A DNA stretch of 64,000 nucleotides from Hymenobacter taeanensis (GTDB lineage: Bacteria > Bacteroidota > Bacteroidia > Cytophagales > Hymenobacteraceae): contig NZ_CP053538.1 of assembly GCF_013137895.1 (NCBI RefSeq), positions 309,501 to 373,500 of the forward strand. Reading direction: 5' to 3'. The notes under the pieces were generated by a model, which did not search any database, was not told the origin of the DNA, and was given only the letters and a program-made list of their open reading frames with translations. The stretch's first letter is position 1. Each line of letters opens with the position of its first letter. Below, one piece after another: positions 17,056 to 25,376 of the stretch. The translations under genes were made by a program, and so were the position numbers.

Positions 17056-17526
17056 ATGAGTACACCTACCGCCCAACACGAATTCGACGCCGACCTGGAA
17101 ATGGATGCCTCCGACAATGGTGTTTTTCTGGTTGTTCCCTTTAACGTGCAGGAGCTGTACGGCACCACGGCGGCCTTGCCCATACGCGGCACCATTGATG
17201 GCTTCCCGATTCGGTTGAGCTTGCTGCCGCTGGGCAACGGCGAGCATATGCTGCCCGTGCGCAAAGAAGTTCGGAACGCCATTGGCAAAAGCTGGAGCAG
17301 CACGGTGCACGTAATTCTGGAGCGCGACACCGAGGAACGCCCCGTAGAAGTACCCGCCGAGCTCACCGACGCCCTGGAATATGCTGGCCTGCAGCAGAAA
17401 TTTAATGAGCTGCCCTACGGCCGCCGCAAGGAGCTGGCCAACTGGGTAGGCCGCGCCAAGAAAGGCGACACCCGCGACGAGCGCGCCCAGGAAGCCGTAC
17501 AGCGCATCAAGACCGGCGCTAAATAG
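17056..17526 (+). CDS. DUF1905 / YdeI-OmpD-associated family protein
   Basis: The ATG at 17056 gives a 156-residue protein. Residues about 5-90 match DUF1905, a small beta-barrel domain (FDADLEMDASDNGVFLVVPF, GTIDGFPIRLSLLPLGNGEHML). The C-terminal part has the helical YdeI/OmpD-associated motif (LTDALEYAGLQQKFNELPYGRRKELANWV). Family members have been linked to bacteriocin and antimicrobial-peptide tolerance in enterobacteria, but function here is unproven. It follows the glycosyltransferase-like gene by 22 bases and is probably in the same transcript. A long hairpin ends the unit. Confidence 0.85.
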   Translation: MSTPTAQHEFDADLEMDASDNGVFLVVPFNVQELYGTTAALPIRGTIDGFPIRLSLLPLGNGEHMLPVRKEVRNAIGKSWSSTVHVILERDTEERPVEVPAELTDALEYAGLQQKFNELPYGRRKELANWVGRAKKGDTRDERAQEAVQRIKTGAK

Positions 17527-17873
17527 TGGCCCAGGCTAGTCTAACAATCAGAAGGCCCCGTTGCGCTAGTCGCAACGGGGCCTTCTGATTGTTAGCCAAG
17601 AACGAGAGGCTGAGCGAAGCTGAAGCGTTTCGCGTACTGATGTTGCCAGAGTAGGCTATCTGGAGCTACGCCATGCTTGATCTGGCGTCTGCGCAGCCGA
17701 AGCATCTCAACCTCTGGTTACTAACCTGGCCTAGAACAACAACGAAGCGGTAGAGATGCTTCGGCTGGGTTCAGCACGACGGATACCTTTACAATCGTAG
17801 CACGCAAGATGGCTCGATGGGCTCAACATGACGTTCATTTCTGGCCGTTGGTCGTTCTAGGCCACTCCTGGTT
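17527..17873. other. Gene-free region with degenerate repeat elements
   Basis: After the hairpin, the stretch contains a decayed copy of the dispersed element seen intact at 62322-62412: GAAGCGGTAGAGATGCTTCG followed by GGGTTCAGCACGACG (about 17740-17785), plus flanking partial copies such as AGCCGAAGCATCTCAACC. No coding sequence is supported. Confidence 0.5.
17541..17595. terminator. Long perfect hairpin, probable bidirectional terminator
   Basis: Two perfectly complementary 25-base arms (17541-17565 and 17571-17595) flank a 5-base loop, 14 bases after the DUF1905 stop. Stem length is about twice that of an ordinary intrinsic terminator and there is no T tract. Confidence 0.75.
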
Positions 17874-19934
17874 TTATATCCTAGTTAGCACTAGGGCGGT
17901 GCGGCTGGTTACGTAGAGGCTGAGCTTGTTTACACCGTCTTCCTCAAAGGTTTCGTAGGTGAGGCTGTTATCGATGCGGCCAAAACCGCCGAACTGGGTA
18001 TCATCGGAGTTGAGTAGGATGCGGTAGCGACCACCCAGCGGCACGTAGAAGCGGTAGTCGGGCACGCTGCGGTCTACGTGGAAGCTGAAGACGAAGAGCA
18101 GGTTACCCCGCTCGAAGATGAGCACCTGGTTGTTCGTATCGATGTTCAGCTCGCGGGCAATGCCGGCGGCGGTGGGGCTGAGCAGGCGCGTGGCTTTGGC
18201 TACCTTAATCATTTCCTGATCGAAGCGCAGCAGGTACTGGAACTTCAGGTCGGGGTTATCGGCCAGGCTCCACTGGCGCCGGGCAAAATGGTAGCTCCAG
18301 TCGTTGCCCTGGCGCGGGAAGTCCACCCACTCAGGGTGGCCAAACTCGTTGCCGATAAAGTTGAGGTAGGCCTCGCCGCCCAGGCTGAGCGTAATCAGCC
18401 GGATGAGCTTGTGCAGGGCAATGCCGCGGGCCGCAATGGGGTCGGGGTCGTCTTTGTGCATGTGCTCGTAAATGGCCTTGTCGAGTAGCCAGTGGGCCAG
18501 GGTTTTGTCGCCTACCAGGGCTTGGTCGTGGCTTTCGGCGTAGGCCACTGTCTTCTCGCCCAAGCGGCGGTTGGTGAGCACGTGCCAGAGGTCATGCAGG
18601 TTCCAGTCCTCATCGCGGGTGTGCTTGAGCAGCTTGATCCAATAATCCGGAATGCCCATGCCCAGGCGGTAATCAAATCCAATGCCGCCCTCCTCAATAG
18701 GCCTACACAGGCCGGGCATGCCGCTCATGTCCTCGGCGATGAGAATAGCGCTGCGTTTCAGCTCGCGCACCAGCGTAGTCACCAGCTGCAGGTACAGGAT
18801 GGCATCATCGTCGGCATCGGCGCCAAAGTATTGCTCATAGCTCCCGAAGGCCACGCCCTCGCCGTGGTGGTGGTAGAGCATGCTGGTAATGCCATCGAAG
18901 CGGAAGCCATCGAAGTGAAATTCCTCCAGCCAGTAGCGCACGTTGCTGAGCAGAAACTGCTGCACCTCGGGCTTGCCGTAGTCGAAGAGCTTAGAGTCCC
19001 AGCCGGGGTGGCTACCCCGCTCGCCCTCATGAAAGTACTGCCCACCTGAGCCGTCGAAATCGGCCAAGCCCTCGGCCTCATTCTTCACGGCGTGGGAGTG
19101 CACCACATCCAGCAGCACCGCAATGCCGCGGCGGTGAGCTTCATTGATGAGGTGCTTCAGCTCCTCGGGCGTACCAAACCGCGACGATACGGCAAAGAAG
19201 TTGGCCACGTGGTAGCCAAACGACCCGTAGTACGGGTGCTCCATGATGGCCATGAGCTGCAGGCAGTTGTAGCCCTCCGCCTGAATGCGTGGCAGAAGGT
19301 GCTCGGCAAACTCCAGGTAGGTGCCAATGCGGCCTTCCTCAGTGGCCATGCCCACATGGGCCTCGTAGATGAACGGCTCCCGCACGCAATTCGGAATCCG
19401 GAATTTCTGGTCGGTCCATTCAAACGCGGTTTCGGGGCGCCACACCTGCCCCGCGAAATCGTGGGTTTCGGAGTTTTGCACGGCCCGGCGCAGGGTGGCC
19501 GGCAGGCGGTCTTTGCTGCCTTTGCTGGTTACCACATGCACCTTGAAAAGGGAGTGGTGGGTAAAGCGGTTCTGATATTCCTTATCGGCCAGAAACACTT
19601 CCCACACGCCATCGGTGCCGCGCGTAAGCGGAGTGGCCTGCCGGTCCCAGCCATTAAAGTCACCAATCAGGTAAAGCGCTTCGGCGGCCGGGGCCCACTC
19701 CCGAAACCAGTAGCCCTTGCGGCGCGCATCGTAGTTGAGGCCTAGCCGCTGATGCGCCAGCGCAAACTTGCTCAGGGAGCCGCATTGCTGCCTGATTTCA
19801 TCGAGGCGCTGCTGCAAACGTTGCTGTCGCGCCCGAAGCACTGGCTCAAAGGGCGTCAGCCAGGGGTCCTGCTGCACCATGGGAAGCAGGTCAGCAACTT
19901 CATCGGTGGCGGTTGTGGTGGTATCAGTCGTCAT
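17874..19934 (-). CDS. glgB: 1,4-alpha-glucan branching enzyme
   Basis: The ATG at 19934 is preferred over the GTG at 19946, giving 686 residues. It has the CBM48 N-terminal domain (GYWFREWAPAAEALYLIGDFNGW), a GH13 barrel with the nucleophile Asp in DGFRFDGITSM and the acid Glu in LIAEDMSG, then ESHDQALVGDKT, and the C-terminal all-beta domain (TRLLSPTAAGIARELN). The sequence is closer to the eukaryotic-style branching enzyme than to E. coli GlgB. It introduces alpha-1,6 branches into glycogen. A TAGCTTTG -7 box lies 26 bases upstream. Confidence 0.95.
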   Translation of the reverse strand: MTTDTTTTATDEVADLLPMVQQDPWLTPFEPVLRARQQRLQQRLDEIRQQCGSLSKFALAHQRLGLNYDARRKGYWFREWAPAAEALYLIGDFNGWDRQATPLTRGTDGVWEVFLADKEYQNRFTHHSLFKVHVVTSKGSKDRLPATLRRAVQNSETHDFAGQVWRPETAFEWTDQKFRIPNCVREPFIYEAHVGMATEEGRIGTYLEFAEHLLPRIQAEGYNCLQLMAIMEHPYYGSFGYHVANFFAVSSRFGTPEELKHLINEAHRRGIAVLLDVVHSHAVKNEAEGLADFDGSGGQYFHEGERGSHPGWDSKLFDYGKPEVQQFLLSNVRYWLEEFHFDGFRFDGITSMLYHHHGEGVAFGSYEQYFGADADDDAILYLQLVTTLVRELKRSAILIAEDMSGMPGLCRPIEEGGIGFDYRLGMGIPDYWIKLLKHTRDEDWNLHDLWHVLTNRRLGEKTVAYAESHDQALVGDKTLAHWLLDKAIYEHMHKDDPDPIAARGIALHKLIRLITLSLGGEAYLNFIGNEFGHPEWVDFPRQGNDWSYHFARRQWSLADNPDLKFQYLLRFDQEMIKVAKATRLLSPTAAGIARELNIDTNNQVLIFERGNLLFVFSFHVDRSVPDYRFYVPLGGRYRILLNSDDTQFGGFGRIDNSLTYETFEEDGVNKLSLYVTSRTALVLTRI

Positions 19935-19960
19935 AGCGAAAGGCACAGGTAGGTGTGGTC

Positions 19961-19968
19961 CAAAGCTA
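19961..19968 (-). promoter_or_regulatory. -7 element of glgB
   Basis: TAGCTTTG on the minus strand matches TAnnTTTG exactly, 26 bases upstream of the preferred ATG at 19934. Confidence 0.5.
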
Positions 19969-20274
19969 CGCGGATTGAGGAATTTAGGATATCGATTGAT
20001 GAAATGGTTATACAGTGATAGAGTAGATTAGGCCTAGGCCGCCTGCCATTCGAGCGGAGCAAAGCCCCGTAACCCAGAGTAGCTAATGGTTCCTTATTTC
20101 TGTGTCAGAGCTTCTGAAAAAACAAAAAAGCTCGTATTTCCATGGTAGCCGTACTGCCCTCTAAACAGGTCAACGCTCTGCGCACACGAGCCGGAATGAT
20201 TGCGTCGTCCTGGGTTCGGGCAATGGCACTACTCTCATTCACCACATCACAATTTCACGACTTCTCCTTCTTCG
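19969..20274. other. Divergent intergenic region between glgB and ggt
   Basis: It carries the glgB promoter at its left end and the ggt promoter at its right end. A weak GAGCTT/AAGCTC hairpin around an A-rich loop lies near 20107-20133, and a GGCCTAGGCC palindrome near 20031-20040. No further gene is seen. Confidence 0.5.
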
Positions 20275-20281
20275 TACCTTG
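20275..20281 (+). promoter_or_regulatory. -7 element of ggt, leaderless geometry
   Basis: TACCTTG ends five bases before the ATG at 20287. A TTT triplet 19 bases upstream (20253-20255) sits at the usual -33 distance. Confidence 0.55.
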
Positions 20282-20286
20282 CCTGT

Positions 20287-22014
20287 ATGAAACGCCTCTT
20301 CTACCCGCTGGCTTTGGCCGTACTGGTTGCTTGCACCACTACCCAAACCACTACCTCCCCTACTGCTGCCACCTCCCTAACGGCGCCCGTGCCGGCGGCC
20401 ACGCCCGTAGTCACCGACCAGGCCATGGTGGTATCAGCCCACCCCGAGGCTACGCGCATTGGAGTAGAGATATTGCGCAAGGGGGGCAATGCGTATGATG
20501 CGGCCGTAGCAGTGCAGTTTGCGTTGGCGGTAGCTTTTCCGGTGGCGGGCAACATTGGCGGCGGTGGCTTCCTGCTCTACCGCGGCGCCGATGGGCAGGA
20601 AGGTGCCCTGGATTTCCGGGAAACGGCCCCCGCCGCCGCTACCCGCGACATGTACCTCGATAAGCAGGGCAATGTGGTGCCCAACCTAAGCACACTAGGC
20701 CACCTCGCGGCCGGCGTACCCGGCACGGTGGCCGGCATGGTGGAGCTACACAAGAAGCTGGGCAAGCTACCCTGGAAAGATGTGGTGCAGCCCGCCGTAG
20801 AGCTGGCCTCAAACGGAATTAAACTGACGAACAAGGAAGCCGCAGGCCTGAACGGGCAGCGGGAAACTTTCGCGAAAATCAATCCCTACAATGCCTACTT
20901 AAAGCCAGCACCTTTCAATGAGGGCGATGTGGCAAAAAATCCTGAGCTGGCCCGTACGCTAGAGCGCATCCGCGACCAGGGTCGGGCTGGTTTTTACGAG
21001 GGAGAAACGGCCAGCTTATTAGTAGCCGAAATGCAGCGCGGCAACGGCATCATCAGCAAGCAAGACCTGCTGAACTACCAGCCTAAGTGGCGCACTCCCC
21101 TGCACGGCGAGTACCGCGGCTACGACGTGCTGACCTTTCCGCCACCCAGCTCCGGCGGCGTGGCGCTGCTGCAAATGCTGCAGATGCTGGAGCCCTACAA
21201 CCTGGGCAAAGCCGGCTGGCACTCGCCCCAGGCCACGCACTGGATTACCGAAGCCGAGCGCCGCGTATACGCCGACCGTGCCACTTACCTCGGCGACCCG
21301 GATTTTGGCAAAGTACCCGTGGCGCAGCTGCTGGAGAAACCCTACAACAAGCAGCGCATGGCTACCACACTGGCCTACCGCGCCACACCCAGCGCCCAGG
21401 TATCGGCGGGGAGTGGCCTACCGGGCTATGAGTCAGATCAGACGACGCACTATAACGTGGTAGATGCTCAGGGCAACGCTGTAAGCTGCACCACCACGCT
21501 TAACGGCGCCTACGGCAGCAAAGTAGTAGTAGCCGGTGCCGGTTTCCTGCTCAACAATGAAATGGACGATTTCAGCAGCAAGCCCGGCACGCCCAACTCG
21601 TATGGGCTGGTGGGTGGCGCGGCCAATGCCATTGCGCCCGGCAAGCGCATGCTGTCCTCCATGACGCCCGCCATCCTGACCAAAAACAAGAAGCTGGCCC
21701 TGGTAACCGGCACGCCCGGCGGCAGCACCATCATTACCAGCGTACTGCAGTCGATTCTGGCAACCGTTGATTACGGCCTTAACGCCCAACAGGCCGTGGC
21801 CGCCCCGCGCCTGCACCACCAGTGGCTCCCCGACCAGATTGACGTGGAAGCCGGTGCCTTAGTCCCTGCTGCCCAAGACTCGCTCCGGGCCCGTGGCTAT
21901 ACCCTGAACCCACGCGGCTCCTGGGGCCGGGTAGAGGTGATTCGGGTGCTGCCCGGCGGCAAGCTAGAAGGCGGTGCCGACCCCCGCGGCGACGATACCG
22001 CCGCTGGGTATTAG
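20287..22014 (+). CDS. ggt: Gamma-glutamyltransferase, lipoprotein form
   Basis: The ATG at 20287 yields a lipoprotein signal (MKRLFYPLALAVLVACTTT, lipobox LVAC). The 575-residue precursor has the Ntn-hydrolase layout: a large subunit with RKGGNAYDAAVAVQFALAV and NIGGGGFLLYR, then the autocleavage and catalytic Thr at the start of THYNVVDAQGNAVSCTTTLN, and the small subunit with PGKRMLSSMTPAI and the GTPGGSTIITSV oxyanion segment. The enzyme breaks down extracellular or periplasmic glutathione and gamma-glutamyl peptides. It is monocistronic, ending at a long hairpin. Confidence 0.95.
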   Translation: MKRLFYPLALAVLVACTTTQTTTSPTAATSLTAPVPAATPVVTDQAMVVSAHPEATRIGVEILRKGGNAYDAAVAVQFALAVAFPVAGNIGGGGFLLYRGADGQEGALDFRETAPAAATRDMYLDKQGNVVPNLSTLGHLAAGVPGTVAGMVELHKKLGKLPWKDVVQPAVELASNGIKLTNKEAAGLNGQRETFAKINPYNAYLKPAPFNEGDVAKNPELARTLERIRDQGRAGFYEGETASLLVAEMQRGNGIISKQDLLNYQPKWRTPLHGEYRGYDVLTFPPPSSGGVALLQMLQMLEPYNLGKAGWHSPQATHWITEAERRVYADRATYLGDPDFGKVPVAQLLEKPYNKQRMATTLAYRATPSAQVSAGSGLPGYESDQTTHYNVVDAQGNAVSCTTTLNGAYGSKVVVAGAGFLLNNEMDDFSSKPGTPNSYGLVGGAANAIAPGKRMLSSMTPAILTKNKKLALVTGTPGGSTIITSVLQSILATVDYGLNAQQAVAAPRLHHQWLPDQIDVEAGALVPAAQDSLRARGYTLNPRGSWGRVEVIRVLPGGKLEGGADPRGDDTAAGY

Positions 22015-22024
22015 ATGCAGATAC

Positions 22025-22086
22025 TTTCCATAAAGCAAGAGCCCCGCTACTGGTTAACCAGCAGCGGGGCTCTTGCTTTATGGAAA
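22025..22086. terminator. Long hairpin terminator between convergent genes
   Basis: Arms of 29 bases (22025-22053 and 22058-22086) pair with a single mismatch around a TTAA loop, between the ggt stop and the end of the first small helical gene. Confidence 0.85.
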
Positions 22087-22092
22087 GATACT

Positions 22093-22458
22093 CTAGGAAT
22101 TTTGGGCATCCTGAGTTGACTGCAGCTTACGGGCTATGCTGCTGAGAGCTTTTGATAGCTCATCGAGGGAGCTGAGGAAGCGCGGATTGACGTTGTCGAC
22201 GAAGCTATTGATATGCTCAGCCAAGGTTTGCAGCATGTCGCTGATGGGGGCAGGATCGGAGCCGTTGAGGTAGCCTTTCAGCTGCAGCAAATCGGAGGCA
22301 AGAGTAGCATGGGCAGCCTCGCCGGTAGCGCGAAGCATTATAATCCAGCTATCAATGTTTTCGGAGGCTGAGTTCAGCGCCTGTCCTAAGTCTTCGGTAC
22401 GCAGAATACGGAGGGAAGCCTCCAACTGGTCAGTGCTGGCAGAATTTGAGATAGACAT
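22093..22458 (-). CDS. Small all-helical protein, paralog A of three
   Basis: The 121-residue soluble protein is predicted to be mainly helical. Its core (ENIDSWIIMLRATGEAA..., then SDLLQLKGYLNGSDPAPISDMLQTLAEHI) aligns with the two genes upstream, sharing the pattern N/D-I/L-x-x-W-I/M-x-x-L, then L-x-x-E/D-L-x-x-L, then I-x-x-x-L-x-x-L. There is no signal peptide, membrane segment or catalytic motif. The family is unknown to me. The three copies have separate gaps of about 110-140 bases, so each may be separately regulated. Confidence 0.75.
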   Translation of the reverse strand: MSISNSASTDQLEASLRILRTEDLGQALNSASENIDSWIIMLRATGEAAHATLASDLLQLKGYLNGSDPAPISDMLQTLAEHINSFVDNVNPRFLSSLDELSKALSSIARKLQSTQDAQNS

Positions 22459-22567
22459 ACGGTAAGGGTTGGGTGAAACAACAGGAGCCTTTATGTACTC
22501 TATCCTTCCGCCCAGGGTTGGCCCCGGCTAAGAATACCACATAGGGCTTGCCTCATGAAGCTGAACC

Positions 22568-22951
22568 TTATAGCGTGCTGGCGGCAGCTTGCAGCGCCTG
22601 AGCCAGCTCCCGCAACTTACCCCCCGACTCGGCATCGGCGGTAGTAGCGGCTTGGGTGGTAAGCTCGGCTAGTTTCTGCAGAGAGTCCTTTACCTGCGGG
22701 CCATTAGGGTTGCCGTGGTCGATGGCGTTGTAGAGGTTTTGCAGCTCCAGAATGAGGGGCGCAAACTGGTTGCCTTCCACGGTCTGCAGCAGGTTCATCC
22801 AGCGGTATAGGTTGTCGCCGGCGGCGGGCAGCAGGTGGGGCAGCTGGGTGGTTTGCAGGGCGTGGAGGGTGGCTTCAAGGTGAGGCTGGCTGCCCGCCAG
22901 TACGGAGCCGGCGGGCTGCTCCTGGCCCGAGGTAGAGTGAGTGGAGTCCAT
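22568..22951 (-). CDS. Small all-helical protein, paralog B of three
   Basis: The 127-residue protein starts with a polar Ser/Gln/Gly-rich tail, followed by the shared helical core (GDNLYRWMNLLQTVEGNQFAP, LILELQNLYNAIDHGNP, VKDSLQKLAELTTQAA). It ends in a helix LRELAQALQAAASTL matching the end of paralogs A and C. It is acidic, soluble and apparently cytoplasmic. The alignment with A and C is by eye and the function is unknown. Confidence 0.75.
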   Translation of the reverse strand: MDSTHSTSGQEQPAGSVLAGSQPHLEATLHALQTTQLPHLLPAAGDNLYRWMNLLQTVEGNQFAPLILELQNLYNAIDHGNPNGPQVKDSLQKLAELTTQAATTADAESGGKLRELAQALQAAASTL

Positions 22952-23024
22952 GGAAAAGAAGGTAATGCTGATTAAAGGGCGACGCTACCTCAGGCAATGC
23001 GCCCGATTTCAGCCGTCAAAAAAC

Positions 23025-23049
23025 AGCCTTGCCTACGGGAGGCAAGGCT
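23025..23049 (-). terminator. Intrinsic terminator of paralog C
   Basis: A 10-bp AGCCTTGCCT/AGGCAAGGCT stem with a 5-base loop is followed on the minus strand by G and TTTTTT. It lies 42 bases beyond the stop at 23091, showing that the three paralogs are not one simple transcript. Confidence 0.85.
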
Positions 23050-23090
23050 TGTACACAGCGGCGCAGTGGCCTAGGAAGCCACTACACCTC

Positions 23091-23432
23091 TTACGACATT
23101 TTCAGGTTGCCGGCGGCCGTGATGAGCACCTGGCCCAGGTGGCGCAGGTGGTCACCCACACCGTCGTGCATGTTGCGGGCCATGAGGGACGTTTCCTGCC
23201 CGAGGTGCTGGAGGGAGTTGGCAATGGCTGGGCGGTCGTCGTTCTGTACGTGGCCGCGCAGGTTGCGCAGCTCACCCTGCAGGCCTGCCAGCGCCGAGCC
23301 ACCTAAGCCATCCAGTGCCTGAATCCAGTTGTCGATGGCGGTGAGGCCGGAGTCGGCGGGGTGCTGGCCAGGATGCTCAAAGGCGTGGTAGATACCCTGG
23401 ATAGTTTCTTCGATGCGGGCAGCGTGGTCCAT
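23091..23432 (-). CDS. Small all-helical protein, paralog C of three
   Basis: The 113-residue protein has the core AIDNWIQALDGLGGSALAG, LQGELRNLRGHVQNDDRPA, IANSLQHLGQETSLMARNM and the closing helix LRHLGQVLITAAGNL. It is the most compact copy and has its own terminator. There is no signal peptide or cofactor motif; a His-rich surface (HPGQHPADSG, MHDGVGDHLRHLG) is notable. Tandem amplification of such a small soluble protein suggests a dosage or binding role, but nothing in the sequence names it. Confidence 0.75.
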   Translation of the reverse strand: MDHAARIEETIQGIYHAFEHPGQHPADSGLTAIDNWIQALDGLGGSALAGLQGELRNLRGHVQNDDRPAIANSLQHLGQETSLMARNMHDGVGDHLRHLGQVLITAAGNLKMS

Positions 23433-23535
23433 AGTACAGAAAGGGAGTTGTAGAGTGAGATGTTGCTAAACTGTACGCCAAGGGAGCCGCCGGCGTTGCG
23501 CGTTGCGGCATTGCGTAGCGCTAGGCCACTCCGGC

Positions 23536-24093
23536 TCAATGCTTCGAGGCCACCACGTCAAACTCCAGCCGAAACTCATTGCGAATAGCATAGCTGCCCA
23601 GGTTCTGGAAAAAGCTGCTGGAGTTGTAGTTCACCCCAAACTGGGTGCGGTCGAGGGTGGCTACGCCTCGCAGGTGCAGCTGGCCATTGGGCAACGCACT
23701 AAGCGTGAGTGGAAACTGCACGGGCTTCGTGACGCCCTTGAGCGTGAGCTGGCCTAGCGCTTTGTTGCCTTTCATCTCTTGCAGCACAAACACGGCCGCC
23801 GGGTAACGGGCCACGTCAAAAAAATCGGGGCCGCGCAAGTGCTCAGCTAACTGGGCCTGCTCCTGCGTGATGGTGCGCATATCTAACTCAACGCGGCCAT
23901 GGCGTAGTCGGCGGCCATCGTAGGCAATTTCGCCCTGCCTCATTTGCACGGTGCCACTGGGAGCATAGCCGCCCACCTCCGCGTAGCCCGTCCAGGTGAT
24001 GCGGCTGGTAGCAGGGTTAAGTTGATAGGTGGCTGGCGCGGGCTGGAAAGCCCAGAGTCTTAGTAGAAGGAGTAAGAAGCAGTATGGTTTCAT
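23536..24093 (-). CDS. YceI family periplasmic protein
   Basis: The ATG at 24093 gives a signal peptide (MKPYCFLLLLLRLWAFQPAPA) and a YceI lipocalin-like barrel: TYQLNPATSRITWTGYAEVGG, LDMRTITQEQ, HLRGPDFFDVARYPAAVFV, GQLTLKGVTKPVQFPL and FGVNYNSSSFF. These proteins bind isoprenoid-like or amphiphilic ligands in the periplasm. The length of about 185 residues is normal. It is oriented like the secreted unknown upstream, with 96 bases between them. Confidence 0.9.
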   Translation of the reverse strand: MKPYCFLLLLLRLWAFQPAPATYQLNPATSRITWTGYAEVGGYAPSGTVQMRQGEIAYDGRRLRHGRVELDMRTITQEQAQLAEHLRGPDFFDVARYPAAVFVLQEMKGNKALGQLTLKGVTKPVQFPLTLSALPNGQLHLRGVATLDRTQFGVNYNSSSFFQNLGSYAIRNEFRLEFDVVASKH

Positions 24094-24189
24094 GAGAATT
24101 GAGAAGAAAGTCAATGGATATCCGTTTGCTTTTTGAGCCCGTCAGCACGGCTACGTGAGGTGCTGCTTGCGCATAAGCACTTACCCGGC

Positions 24190-24711
24190 CTAGCGAACGG
24201 TGGCCTCGGTTTCAACCAGGCCCATGCCCTTATAAAGCTTGCCGGCCTTGTCTTTGGCCAGAATGTACCAGAGCGCGTCGCCCCCGTAGAGGCGCTGGGC
24301 GTTGTCGGCGTAGCGGTAGTTTTTCGCGAAGGTGTAGGTGCGGCCGGGCAGCAAGCGGCCACCGGGGCACTGAAATAGCTCGGCAAACTCGGTGGGCGTT
24401 TCGCGCATGTTGGCTTGCCAGCCGGCCTCGCTGTACCAGATAAAGCTGCCGCACTCCACCACTTCCAGCTCGCCTACCTCGGAGCGCAGCATGGTGCTGT
24501 GTTTCCAGACGTAGCCGCCGGGTTGGGCGGGGTTGGGCTCCGGGTAAATGGGGTTGGGGGTGTGCCAAAGCGTGAGGCCCACGGGCACCTGCCGCAGCTT
24601 ATCGGGCAGCGCACGGGCGTGGTCGGTCCAGGCCGGAGGCGGAGTGGTTTGGGCGCGCAGGCCAGGAGTGAGAGTTGCCAGGAGCGCTACGGCAGGCAGA
24701 AGCTTTTTCAT
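24190..24711 (-). CDS. Exported protein of unknown function
   Basis: The ATG at 24711 (or 24717) gives a signal peptide (MKKLLPAVALLATLTPGLRAQ) and a mature domain of about 150 residues rich in Trp, Tyr and Pro. Conserved-looking patches include LTLWHTPNPIYPEPNP, WKHSTMLRSEVGELEVVECGSFIWYS and LLPGRTYTFAKNYRYAD. I do not recognise the family. Upstream is an 80-base region with a TGATGTGGGG/CCCCACATCA inverted repeat. Confidence 0.72.
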   Translation of the reverse strand: MKKLLPAVALLATLTPGLRAQTTPPPAWTDHARALPDKLRQVPVGLTLWHTPNPIYPEPNPAQPGGYVWKHSTMLRSEVGELEVVECGSFIWYSEAGWQANMRETPTEFAELFQCPGGRLLPGRTYTFAKNYRYADNAQRLYGGDALWYILAKDKAGKLYKGMGLVETEATVR

Positions 24712-24954
24712 GGTCATGATGTGGGGTGAACAATGGCCCAAAGCTGACAGCACCCAGCCGTCCAAACGCCCCGTTTCCGGTATCGGGGCGCCCCACATCA
24801 TGATTTGGGCCCTAATCAGGAAGCAACCGCCTGCTCCGGAGTCACCTCTCACGGCCCATACTATACTTTAACTCAATTATTATCAGTATTTTATACCTAT
24901 TACTGCAGGAGCTTTACTGTATCCTGATTTTTCCACGGCCCCGTGGCCCAGCTA

Positions 24955-25068
24955 ATGCCCACTACCATGATACCCACTTCCTTATTCTTCCTGGTTCTGC
25001 TAATGGCAGTGCTCTCACTGGCCGGGGTGTATTGGCGCGGCACGCGGCAGCCCAGGCAAAACGGCTAG
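24955..25068 (+). CDS. Small single-pass membrane protein (33-37 residues)
   Basis: An ATG at 24955, with a second in frame at 24967, opens a frame ending TAG at 25066-25068. The peptide is one hydrophobic helix (SLFFLVLLMAVLSLAGVYW) followed by a basic tail RGTRQPRQNG, typical of bacterial small membrane proteins with the tail inside. It lies in an otherwise gene-free 665-base stretch. There is no Shine-Dalgarno, as is normal in this phylum. Coding status is unproven. Confidence 0.35.
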   Translation: MPTTMIPTSLFFLVLLMAVLSLAGVYWRGTRQPRQNG

Positions 25069-25376
25069 CAGCTTCAGGCTCTTATAGCATCACAGCTAAG
25101 CCCTCATTTGCCTGGCGGGTTGCTTCAGTTTCACCAGCAATCAGGTGCTGCTGCCACCAAACGGATTACTGCTGCCCTACCCCTGGTTGCTAGCGTTAGC
25201 TACGGCTTGCTGAGTTTCACAAGCAACTCCTGCCCTAAGCCGCCCCAGCTACTGCTGTAACGCCTGCTGCTTTACCACTCGTTGCGGTGCCGTTGTTGCG
25301 TGCGTAAAAGCCTCAGCCCTTTCCCAAGGCTCAGTCTCTTATGCGCAGCCTAGCGTATGATGCAGAAGCCATGCCC
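25069..25376. other. Gene-free region
   Basis: I see no gene, terminator or repeat of note here. It separates the small membrane ORF from the convergent histidine kinase gene. Confidence 0.4.

Noticed and set aside
24719..24800. TGATGTGGGG/CCCCACATCA inverted repeat upstream of the secreted unknown
   Set aside because: The arms are short with a spacing of about 60 bases, so a functional hairpin or operator cannot be argued from sequence alone.
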